Positions 1 through 5,678 of a DNA stretch of 6,524 bases are shown here, piece after piece. The DNA lies in contig JAFYET010000096.1 of assembly GCA_017544125.1 (NCBI GenBank), positions 1 to 6,524 of the forward strand. Direction: 5' to 3'. The notes below the pieces were generated by a model that was not told where the DNA came from, ran no database searches, and was given only the letters and a program-made list of their open reading frames with translations. This stretch comes from Ruminococcus sp. GTDB taxonomy: Bacteria > Bacillota > Clostridia > Oscillospirales > Ruminococcaceae. Within the stretch, counting starts at the first letter, position 1, and every line of letters starts with the position of its first letter. The position numbers and the translations under genes are program-made.

Positions 1-1080
1 ATATGTTCCGAAATTGTTCTCACACTTATACTCTTTAATTGTAAAGTCCTTATCAGAAGATGATGCTTTATTCTTTGCCATACTGATACCGCTCGAGCTT
101 CCGCTATAATAGATCTCTACATGGTCGTATTTTTCATAGCAATCAAGCTGTGCAGAAACTGCAGCACCGGGTTTTATCTCGCTGTCACCATCTGTAATAA
201 ACTTGCTCTGACAATTAAGTATCTTATTATTCTTATCAAAGAATATAGCATATGCCTGAACGAACTGAGCAGGGATATCAGCCTTGTTTGTTACAACAAG
301 TGTAACGTTTTTATCGTTCTTGTTCTGTTCAACAGACAAATTACTGATCACCGGCTTATAAGCTGTTTCGACCTCACAGCTGTAATCATATTTTACCTTT
401 TCAACGTCTTTGGCATTTGTAAAGAAGAAGTAGCCGATAGATGTCTCATGACCGCCGATAACATCGATAGCCATAGTGGCTGTATCGGCATTTTCGCCCT
501 TCTTGTTTAATGCTGTGCCCTCAGCCTTAAATGAAATTGCATCGTCAGATTTGTTTGTAACTATCAGGTAATACCTGCACCCACCGATCGAATCCTTAAA
601 CATGTATTCTTTTATATCTACTTTATCATTAGATACTTTTTTACCGGTCTTTTTTCCTGTCGATTTGGAAGTGTCGGTCTTTTTCCCGGTCGAACCGGAT
701 CTGTCATCGGTCTTATTATTCCCTGTCGAATCGGTATTTGAGGAGTTATCTTCAGAAGCAACACCGGTATCGGCATCTTTATCAGAACCGGGAACAGTGG
801 TAGTATCTGCCTGAGAGCCGGCATCTGAACTGTCAGTGGAACTATGGGTGCTGTCTTTAGATTCATCAGAGCTTGTATCAGAATCACTATCTGATGACTC
901 AGATGAGTTATCACTTGCATCCGAAGAAGCATCGGAACTGCTGCTATCGTCATTTACAGCAGACTCTGCTTCAGAACTCGAAGTTGATGATCCAGCCTCG
1001 CTGCTGTCACTTGATTTACATCCCGTACATAATGATAAGGAAAGCAACAAGCAGCACATAAACGATAATATTTTTTTCAT
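1..1080 (-). CDS. Secreted lipoprotein with Ser/Asp-rich stalk and repeated FxLYD-like modules (3' end cut by window edge)
   Basis: The reading frame is open for 360 codons from the ATG at 1080 to the left edge with no stop, so the C-terminus is missing. The protein starts MKKILSF, followed by a hydrophobic stretch and LCTGC; Cys21 is the probable lipidated residue. Cys rather than Leu at -3 makes the lipobox slightly unusual. Residues 22-110 are a low-complexity Ser/Asp/Glu stalk, and 118-153 turn Lys-rich with a repeated STGKKT-like unit. Residues 154-235 and 243-328 look like small beta domains; the second holds AYAIFFDKNNKI and a PGAAVSAQ...VEIYYSG ending, typical of the FxLYD-like folds of clostridial lipoproteins. 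At 348 an IKEY motif repeats the one at 156, suggesting a further module beyond the edge. AAGGGTGA at 1088-1095 is a good ribosome site, 7 nt from the start. It is expected on the outer face of the membrane. Function unknown; the domain assignment is from memory of the family and moderately sure. Confidence 0.85.
   Translation of the reverse strand, partial: MKKILSFMCCLLLSLSLCTGCKSSDSSEAGSSTSSSEAESAVNDDSSSSDASSDASDNSSESSDSDSDTSSDESKDSTHSSTDSSDAGSQADTTTVPGSDKDADTGVASEDNSSNTDSTGNNKTDDRSGSTGKKTDTSKSTGKKTGKKVSNDKVDIKEYMFKDSIGGCRYYLIVTNKSDDAISFKAEGTALNKKGENADTATMAIDVIGGHETSIGYFFFTNAKDVEKVKYDYSCEVETAYKPVISNLSVEQNKNDKNVTLVVTNKADIPAQFVQAYAIFFDKNNKILNCQSKFITDGDSEIKPGAAVSAQLDCYEKYDHVEIYYSGSSSGISMAKNKASSSDKDFTIKEYKCENNFGTY
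640..729 (-). repeat. Degenerate in-frame repeat encoding STGKKTD-like units in the lipoprotein stalk
   Basis: On the minus strand the block TCGACAGG or TCGACCGG, followed by Lys/Asn codons and AAGACCG, occurs three times, starting at codons 118, 130 and 140 of the lipoprotein. Spacings are 12 and 10 codons, so length changes keep the frame. The encoded units are STGNNKTDD, STGKKTDTS and STGKKTGK. This is a short coding repeat in a disordered linker, likely to vary in copy number between strains (inference). Confidence 0.6.
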
Positions 1081-1117
1081 AATAATATCACCCTTTGTTA
1101 ATATAAATAGCAATTAT

Positions 1118-1146
1118 ATTATACCATAGATACAGCCTAACATCAA
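1118..1146 (-). promoter_or_regulatory. Sigma-A type promoter of the lipoprotein gene, extended -10
   Basis: Read on the minus strand, TTGATG (1141-1146) and a perfect TATAAT (1118-1123) are separated by exactly 17 nt. The bases before the -10 are TGG, giving an extended -10 (TGnTATAAT). The predicted transcript start is about 30 nt before the ATG at 1080, leaving a short leader with the ribosome site and no room for a riboswitch. Confidence 0.75.
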
Positions 1147-1193
1147 TACAACAAAATAACAAATGTAATGTGCAAAAAATGGATAATTATATC

Positions 1194-1223
1194 AAAAAGC
1201 GACTAAGTATTATCTTAGCCGCT
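1194..1223 (-). terminator. Intrinsic terminator downstream of glmU
   Basis: On the minus strand AGCGGCTAAG and CTTAGTCGCT form a 10-bp stem with one G-U pair and a 6-nt loop, followed by five T. The wobble position would be an A-C mismatch in plus-strand RNA and no T run follows on that side, so the terminator acts on minus-strand transcripts. It lies about 40 nt past the glmU stop and separates glmU from the lipoprotein promoter. Confidence 0.85.
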
Positions 1224-1263
1224 TAACATTATAATTATATATTAAAATGATATAAATACAGTT

Positions 1264-2676
1264 TTATGCTTTTTTCTGCATTGCAATCTTTTCATTTCTT
1301 GCTTTGAGCTTGCGGGTGGCGTAGCCCTCGATATTAGCCTGCTTGCCACGGTCTATGGCAAGTGCGCCGTCAGGAACGTCGTGTGTGACCGTAGTGCCTG
1401 CTGCCGTGTAAGCGCTGGTGCCGACTTTGACGGGGGCAACAAGGTTGGTGTTGCAGCCGATGAAGGCATTATCGCCAATGGTGGTGCGGAACTTCTTCTC
1501 GCCGTCGAAGTTGACAGTAACAACACCGCAGCCGAAGTTGACATTAGAGCCGACATCGCTGTCACCGACATATGTCAGGTGAGCTACCGCCGTGCCTTCG
1601 CCAATGGTGGAGTTCTTTATCTCGACAAAATCGCCTATCTTTGCGCCGCTTAAAACGTGCGAATCGGGGCGCAACTGAACCCAGGGACCTATCTTTACAT
1701 TATCGTCAACAACCGCATCGTTTGCCTGTACATAATTCAGTACAGTATTATTACCAACGGTGGTGTTATTGAGCATACAGCCGCTCATGATGCGGCAGCC
1801 CTCGCCTATCTTTGTTTTGCCTATGAGCTTGACGTTCGGTTCTATGACAGTGCCTGCGCCTATCTCCACCTGTGTGCCGATGATAACGCCGTCTGTGCAG
1901 GTAAACTCAATGCCGAAGTCGAGCCACTTGTCGATAACGCCGAGCCTTGCAATATCATTAAGTGCCAGCAGACCCTTTCTGTCATTAGCACCGAGGGAGA
2001 CGTTCTTGTTTTCTGATGTGAAAGCCCCTGCCCTTAAACCTTTGCTCAGCAGCAGCGAAATACAATCGGTAAGGTAATATTCCTTCTGTGCATTATTGGG
2101 TTTAAGCTCGCCCAAAACGCTTAACAGTGCCTTTGTGTCGAACCAGTAGCAGCCGCTGTTTATTTCCTTTATCTTACGCTGCTCATCTGTGCAGTCCTTT
2201 TCTTCGACTATGCCGCTGATGCCGTCGGCGGTTCTTATTATCCTGCCGTAACCCTTGGGCTCATCTATCTCAGAGGTAACGACCGTGACAGCATTACCTG
2301 CCTTTTTGTGCAGAGCAAGCGAACCGCTTATCGTCTCTCTGTCGATAAAGGGTGCATCGCCGCAGAGGATAAGGGTGTTGCCGCCTATTCTCTCCTTAAG
2401 ATAATCAGTTGCCATCATAACAGCATGACCTGTGCCAAGACGTTCACTCTGAAGAACTGTCTGCACATCGGCGCTGCCGTTTCTGCTGCTGACATATGCC
2501 TCTACCTGCTCGCCCTCATAGCCCTTGACAACGCATATATTGCCGATGCCTGCACTCTCGCACGCTTTGATGACCCATTCGAGCATAGGCTCGCCCAGCA
2601 CTTCAAGAAGCACCTTGGGCTTGGTGGTCTTCATTCTCTTGCCCTGCCCGCCTGCCAATATAATACAATTATCCAT
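1264..2676 (-). CDS. glmU: Bifunctional UDP-GlcNAc pyrophosphorylase / glucosamine-1-phosphate N-acetyltransferase
   Basis: GlmU acetylates glucosamine-1-phosphate from acetyl-CoA, then couples the product to UTP to give UDP-N-acetylglucosamine, the cytoplasmic precursor of peptidoglycan and other wall polymers. The length of 470 residues is normal for the family. The N-terminal nucleotidyltransferase domain (about 1-235) opens with LAGGQGKRM and a PK at 20-21; by comparison with E. coli GlmU, Arg14, Lys21, Asp107 (LCGDAPF) and Asn231 match the catalytic and metal-binding residues. From about 255 to 445 there are hexapeptide repeats of a left-handed beta helix. Arg336 in LRPD, His366 and Tyr369 in AHLTYVGD, and the VNFDG and GCNTNLVAPV motifs match the acetyltransferase active site. 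The ATG at 2676 is preceded by GAGGAG (2685-2690) at 8 nt. The gene stands alone, with its own promoter and terminator; many Bacilli instead have prs next to glmU. Identification is secure. Confidence 0.98.
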   Translation of the reverse strand: MDNCIILAGGQGKRMKTTKPKVLLEVLGEPMLEWVIKACESAGIGNICVVKGYEGEQVEAYVSSRNGSADVQTVLQSERLGTGHAVMMATDYLKERIGGNTLILCGDAPFIDRETISGSLALHKKAGNAVTVVTSEIDEPKGYGRIIRTADGISGIVEEKDCTDEQRKIKEINSGCYWFDTKALLSVLGELKPNNAQKEYYLTDCISLLLSKGLRAGAFTSENKNVSLGANDRKGLLALNDIARLGVIDKWLDFGIEFTCTDGVIIGTQVEIGAGTVIEPNVKLIGKTKIGEGCRIMSGCMLNNTTVGNNTVLNYVQANDAVVDDNVKIGPWVQLRPDSHVLSGAKIGDFVEIKNSTIGEGTAVAHLTYVGDSDVGSNVNFGCGVVTVNFDGEKKFRTTIGDNAFIGCNTNLVAPVKVGTSAYTAAGTTVTHDVPDGALAIDRGKQANIEGYATRKLKARNEKIAMQKKA

Positions 2677-2684
2677 AAAATTAA

Positions 2685-2745
2685 CTCCTCATAGTTTTTA
2701 TATATAACACTCTATAATTTTACCATTCACAGCCCGCTTTGTCAA
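2685..2745 (-). promoter_or_regulatory. glmU: Strong sigma-A type promoter and ribosome site of glmU
   Basis: On the minus strand a perfect TTGACA (2740-2745) is followed after 17 nt by TAAAAT (2717-2722), preceded by TGG as an extended -10. The ribosome site GAGGAG lies at 2685-2690, so the leader is only about 30 nt. There is no room for a glmS-like ribozyme or a riboswitch, and near-consensus boxes suggest strong constitutive expression, fitting an essential wall-precursor enzyme. Confidence 0.85.
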
Positions 2746-2759
2746 GGAGTATATTAAAC

Positions 2760-2791
2760 AAAAATGAGGACGGCAAATGATATGCCGCCCT
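2760..2791 (-). terminator. Intrinsic terminator after the sigma/membrane-protein operon
   Basis: On the minus strand AGGGCGGCA and TGCCGTCCT form a 9-bp GC-rich stem with one G-U pair around a 7-nt loop, followed by CATTTTT. It begins about 38 nt past the stop of the membrane-protein gene and ends just before the glmU -35 box, so it isolates glmU from upstream transcription. Pairing is better on the minus strand, where the odd position is G-U rather than A-C. Confidence 0.85.
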
Positions 2792-2829
2792 GCACTTTTT
2801 ATATATTTATCTTGTGTTCTACCTTTATA

Positions 2830-4527
2830 TTAAAGCTCATCCTTCTTTACAGCCTCTGTCAGCTTACCGAACTCGGCATACTGCTTATCTGTCACCTTTA
2901 CACACTTGCCGTTTATTCTTATTGCCTTTATGCTTGTCTTGTACTCTCCTGCTGCCTCATTGTAATCATCAAGCATTGCCACAGGGTCAGCAATGTATTT
3001 TATATTCCCGTTCTCATCATAAACGGTTATCATCTTGCCCTGCACTATTACAGCATCAAAGCCTGACGGGTCTATCTCTTCATATGATGCCATACCGTCA
3101 AGGAATGCATTTACCCTGTCAAGCCCCTTTGTGAACAGGCTTTTTTGTGAACCGTTTTCAAGCGTCTGCCTTTCATACTGACCGGTGTATGAGTGAGTAT
3201 TCTCCTCTACAGCCGACTCGGTATTTGTATAATCCACATCATCAACAACACCGTAGGAACTGCCCGAATTGCCATTAACACTTATCTTAGCAGTTCCGAT
3301 GATAAAGCTGTCGATCCTGCTTATATCCATAGGCACAGCTGCGTAGTTGAGTGTCAGATAAAGCTTGCCGTCATCATAATATGATGCTAATACAGAGTGA
3401 GAGAACGGCGAGCTCTTATCATTATATATCGGCACTACCATATCACCCGCAAAGGTCGTTCCGTCTTCGAGCCTTACAAGGCTGCCGCCCCAGCGGATAA
3501 CTTTCTCATTATCGGCAAGTCTTTTATCGGTCTCTATCTCGACTATAGCATTGCCTGTTGAGTAGCTTATCTTCTTGACCCTGCCGTCAAGTATCTCGCT
3601 TGTTGATGACTGATAAGCGATAACCGTAGGCGCATCGCAATCTATCGTCTCATAGCCGTCATTTTTATACTTATCAAGAGTAAATGTCACGGGCTTGCAG
3701 TTTTTGTTTGCAAAATCACAGGTGAGCGTAAGGGTGTTATCAGGAACATTTGTCATATCTATATTTTCATACCACACGAAATAATCACCGAGCTGCTGAC
3801 CGCTTATACCCCTTTCATAACCGCTGTTTGTGCCGCCTACAAGCTCGCCCGAGGAGTTTTTAAGCGCAATACTTGTAATATCATAATCAACCTTTATATA
3901 TGACTCATTCTCTGTCAGCGAGTTGGGCTTATTCTCTATGAGTTTTTTAGCTTTCTGATAGTCACCCTCTTCGGTGGCTTTTTTTATCTCAGCCTCATAG
4001 TTTTCATATTCATTGGTATAATAAGTCTCATTATCTACCGCAAACTCTGCCTTATGGTTCTCAAAGCCAAAAAACACCTGCGCATACTTGCCCGAATAGG
4101 TGTATCCAAGCACCTGAAAATCAACATCAAATCCTGTATTAAGATAGTGCTCGGGTATGATGTTTGTGTCATAAGCTACAAGCTTATCGCCCCATATCTT
4201 GGGGTCGCCGCCGCTTTTTTCTATCTCCTGCTCGATAAGCGAGCGGTTCTGGTTCTCAATAGGTGAGCTGACACCGTTTTTGCTGTTATAGCTGTATGGC
4301 GTGAGCTTGCTCGGGTTCAAGCCCAAGTAGACAGCGCCGCCGATAACAAGTGCAAGTGCTGCCGCAACTGCTGCCACTGCACCCGCCTTATGCGTTTTTA
4401 CTCTTGCTGCACCAAGTTCCTTGCCGCCCTGTTCATATATTATGGGCTTGCTCATTATTTCAACATCAGCCTCGCCCATAAGCTCGTCAAGGGGTATCTC
4501 ATGCAGCAGCTTGTCTATCTCTCTCAT
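2830..4527 (-). CDS. Single-pass membrane protein, probable anti-sigma factor/sensor (DUF4179-like)
   Basis: A 565-residue protein translated directly after the ECF sigma factor; the start codon overlaps the sigma stop (ATGA, 4524-4527) and has its own strong AAGGGAGG ribosome site (4537-4544). Residues 1-46 are hydrophilic and should be cytoplasmic, including the amphipathic-looking LLHEIPLDELM (7-17). One Ala-rich membrane helix spans about 47-70, after a KTHK stretch that fits the positive-inside rule. The remaining roughly 495 residues should be outside: beta-rich segments, a highly charged helical stretch (about 170-205), Cys270 and Cys277 that could pair, and a separate-looking C-terminal region after about 445. 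The layout resembles DUF4179-type proteins paired with sigma factors in Clostridia. An anti-sigma role is inferred from coupling and topology. No HxxxCxxC zinc anti-sigma motif is present in the cytoplasmic tail. The C-terminal KDEL has no meaning in bacteria. Confidence 0.85.
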   Translation of the reverse strand: MREIDKLLHEIPLDELMGEADVEIMSKPIIYEQGGKELGAARVKTHKAGAVAAVAAALALVIGGAVYLGLNPSKLTPYSYNSKNGVSSPIENQNRSLIEQEIEKSGGDPKIWGDKLVAYDTNIIPEHYLNTGFDVDFQVLGYTYSGKYAQVFFGFENHKAEFAVDNETYYTNEYENYEAEIKKATEEGDYQKAKKLIENKPNSLTENESYIKVDYDITSIALKNSSGELVGGTNSGYERGISGQQLGDYFVWYENIDMTNVPDNTLTLTCDFANKNCKPVTFTLDKYKNDGYETIDCDAPTVIAYQSSTSEILDGRVKKISYSTGNAIVEIETDKRLADNEKVIRWGGSLVRLEDGTTFAGDMVVPIYNDKSSPFSHSVLASYYDDGKLYLTLNYAAVPMDISRIDSFIIGTAKISVNGNSGSSYGVVDDVDYTNTESAVEENTHSYTGQYERQTLENGSQKSLFTKGLDRVNAFLDGMASYEEIDPSGFDAVIVQGKMITVYDENGNIKYIADPVAMLDDYNEAAGEYKTSIKAIRINGKCVKVTDKQYAEFGKLTEAVKKDEL

Positions 4528-5084
4528 AGTATTATGCCTCCCTTCAGCAGCGCTTCCCGAAGCCGCTTCTTTTCCCTTGCAAGGGTGTTTTCTACCTTTT
4601 TGGGCTTCAGGTCATAGCGCTGTGCTATCGTATTTACTGTCATTCCAAAGTAATAGCGGTCGATAAATATCTCACGTGCAGGCGATCTCATTGAGCTTAT
4701 GCACTTTGCTATCACCTGCATATTGATACGCTTTGCTGCCTCGTCCTCATAATCGACATCTATACCAAGGTCATTCTCTTCGATAGGCACAGTCTCATAA
4801 TTATCCTGCGCCCTTGTTTTGTCGATCGCTGCGTGGCGGGCAAGCATACAGATATAAGTTTTGAGCGAGCTTTTGGCGGCATTTATCTGCCGTCTTGTTT
4901 TCCAAAGCCTGATAAAGGCATCAGCGCAGGCTTCCTCTGCGTCATCGTCATTTGGAAGAAAGCCTCTGCATATCTTCATAACAAGTGCAGAATACTTTTT
5001 CTTTGCCGCCTCGAGCCCGCCGTTATCTGTAACGAGCCGCTCGATTATCTCATTATCGCTCAAACTTATCACCGCCGTTCCCAT
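4524..5084 (-). CDS. ECF-type RNA polymerase sigma factor
   Basis: A sigma-70 family protein of the extracytoplasmic-function type, which would direct RNA polymerase to a small set of promoters. Numbering from the ATG at 5084 (186 residues), region 2 covers about 23-92: DAEEACADAFIRLWK (48-62) matches the family DAEDxxQExFLRLW block, and SLKTYICMLARHAAIDKTR (73-91) matches the -10 recognition helix region. Region 4 covers about 124-180, with a helix-turn-helix at 148-172 (MTVNTIAQRYDLKPKKVENT) for the -35. No region 3 or region 1 is present, as usual for this group. In-frame ATGs at 5102 and 5123 give 192 or 199 residues. I prefer 5084 because AGAAGTGG lies upstream at workable spacing and the predicted transcript start leaves almost no leader for 5123; this choice is uncertain. 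The stop overlaps the membrane-protein start. The family is clear; the regulon is unknown. Confidence 0.92.
   Translation of the reverse strand: MGTAVISLSDNEIIERLVTDNGGLEAAKKKYSALVMKICRGFLPNDDDAEEACADAFIRLWKTRRQINAAKSSLKTYICMLARHAAIDKTRAQDNYETVPIEENDLGIDVDYEDEAAKRINMQVIAKCISSMRSPAREIFIDRYYFGMTVNTIAQRYDLKPKKVENTLAREKKRLREALLKGGIIL
4537..4544 (-). promoter_or_regulatory. Ribosome site for the membrane protein, inside the sigma gene
   Basis: AAGGGAGG on the minus strand lies within the last codons of the sigma gene, 9 nt before the ATG at 4527. With the ATGA overlap, it fixes this start and suggests coupled translation that keeps the sigma factor and its partner in proportion. Confidence 0.8.
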
Positions 5085-5137
5085 GGTAACCACTTCTTTC
5101 ATGAAAGAATCACCGAAGCTCATTACCGCTTCATATA

Positions 5138-5165
5138 ATTATACGAAAGAAGAAAGGCTTTTCAC
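5138..5165 (-). promoter_or_regulatory. Probable promoter of the sigma/membrane-protein operon
   Basis: On the minus strand CGTATAAT (5138-5145) contains a perfect TATAAT -10 (5138-5143). A weak -35, GTGAAA (5160-5165), sits 16 nt upstream. The CGTA part also resembles the -10 of many ECF-dependent promoters, and a TGAAAA lies upstream, but only 13 nt before CGTATA, shorter than the roughly 16 of SigW-type promoters. Autoregulation is possible but not shown. Confidence 0.5.
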
Positions 5166-5178
5166 TCACTTTTTTCTC

Positions 5179-5211
5179 AAAAAAATCACGGCAGCCGAAA
5201 ATAGCTGCCGT
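5179..5211 (-). terminator. Intrinsic terminator downstream of rpiB
   Basis: On the minus strand ACGGCAGC and GCTGCCGT form a perfect 8-bp stem with an 8-nt loop, followed by G-A and seven T. It begins 9 nt past the rpiB stop. It separates the prfC-rpiB unit from the sigma operon, whose -35 lies just beyond it. The plus-strand side is also T-rich, but no plus-strand gene was found to use it. Confidence 0.9.
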
Positions 5212-5220
5212 TTTCTTTCT

Positions 5221-5661
5221 TTAATTCTCTTCAAGAGCCATTATCTTGTTTACTCTTCTTTCATGTCTGCCGCCCTCAAAGGGTGTTTCAAGGAAGGTAT
5301 CTACAAGGTCGTTTGCAAGGCCTGCACCGACAACTCTTTCACCGAAGCAGAGCACATTTGCATCGTTGTGAAGCCTTGTAAAGCGTGCCGAGAACACATC
5401 TGAGCAGCAGGCGGCTCTTATGCCCTTAATCTTGTTTGCTGCCATGCTCATGCCAACGCCTGTGCCGCAGATAAGTATTGCAGCATCATACCCGCCTGCA
5501 AGGAACTTTTCGCAAACTTCCTTTGCCTTATCGGGGTAGTCGCACTTCTCGCCGGCGGCAACGCCCATATCATCATATTCAATGCCCTTATCCTTTAAAT
5601 GCTCGCAGACGTTCTTTTTCAAAAGTGTAGCTGCGTGGTCGTTTCCTATTATGACCTTCAT
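5221..5661 (-). CDS. rpiB: Ribose-5-phosphate isomerase B (RpiB/LacAB family)
   Basis: RpiB interconverts ribose-5-phosphate and ribulose-5-phosphate in the cytoplasm, in the non-oxidative pentose phosphate pathway. Its 146 residues are the usual family length. Hallmarks are GNDHAA at 6-11 (Asp8 and His9 in the phosphosugar pocket; many relatives have GSDHAG), CGTGVGMSMAANK at 65-77 with Cys65 as the probable catalytic base, HNDANVLCFGER at 98-109 with His98 for ring opening, and FEGGRHERRV at 128-137, whose arginines bind phosphate. The complete active-site set favours RpiB over LacA/LacB subunits of galactose-6-phosphate isomerase, and no other lac genes are nearby. Some relatives act on allose-6-phosphate, which cannot be excluded. 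Translation starts at the ATG at 5661, 9 nt after AAGGAG (5671-5676), and the gene follows prfC by 14 nt, so the two are probably co-transcribed. Confidence 0.95.
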   Translation of the reverse strand: MKVIIGNDHAATLLKKNVCEHLKDKGIEYDDMGVAAGEKCDYPDKAKEVCEKFLAGGYDAAILICGTGVGMSMAANKIKGIRAACCSDVFSARFTRLHNDANVLCFGERVVGAGLANDLVDTFLETPFEGGRHERRVNKIMALEEN

Positions 5662-5670
5662 AAAATGACA

Positions 5671-5678
5671 CTCCTTTA
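5671..5678 (-). promoter_or_regulatory. rpiB: rpiB ribosome site overlapping the prfC stop codon
   Basis: The minus strand reads TAAAGGAG. The TAA (5676-5678) ends prfC, and its last A is the first base of the AAGGAG ribosome site. Ribosomes finishing prfC release on top of the rpiB site, so translation of the pair may be coupled. The site fixes the ATG at 5661 as the rpiB start. Confidence 0.8.

Noticed and set aside
121..1129. Open frames on the plus strand and in other minus frames over the lipoprotein gene
   Set aside because: They overlap the frame with signal peptide, lipobox, ribosome site and promoter; their low-complexity protein sequences mirror the Ser/Asp codons of the real gene.
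1381..2694. Plus-strand open frames opposite glmU
   Set aside because: Antisense shadows of a clear full-length GlmU; no ribosome sites or recognisable domains.
2677..2829. Possible riboswitch or glmS-type ribozyme upstream of glmU
   Set aside because: The predicted leader is only about 30 nt, and the sole structured element is the terminator of the preceding operon.
2830..2844. C-terminal KDEL of the membrane protein, the eukaryotic ER-retention signal
   Set aside because: All surrounding genes are bacterial, and bacteria have no KDEL receptor system; a Lys/Asp/Glu-rich tail gives this by chance.
5179..5220. Bidirectional terminator reading on the plus strand
   Set aside because: The T-rich flank on the plus strand would permit it, but there is no plus-strand gene to terminate.
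4833..5403. Plus-strand open frames running from the sigma gene into rpiB
   Set aside because: They cross two secure minus-strand genes and a terminator and show no domain; treated as chance frames.
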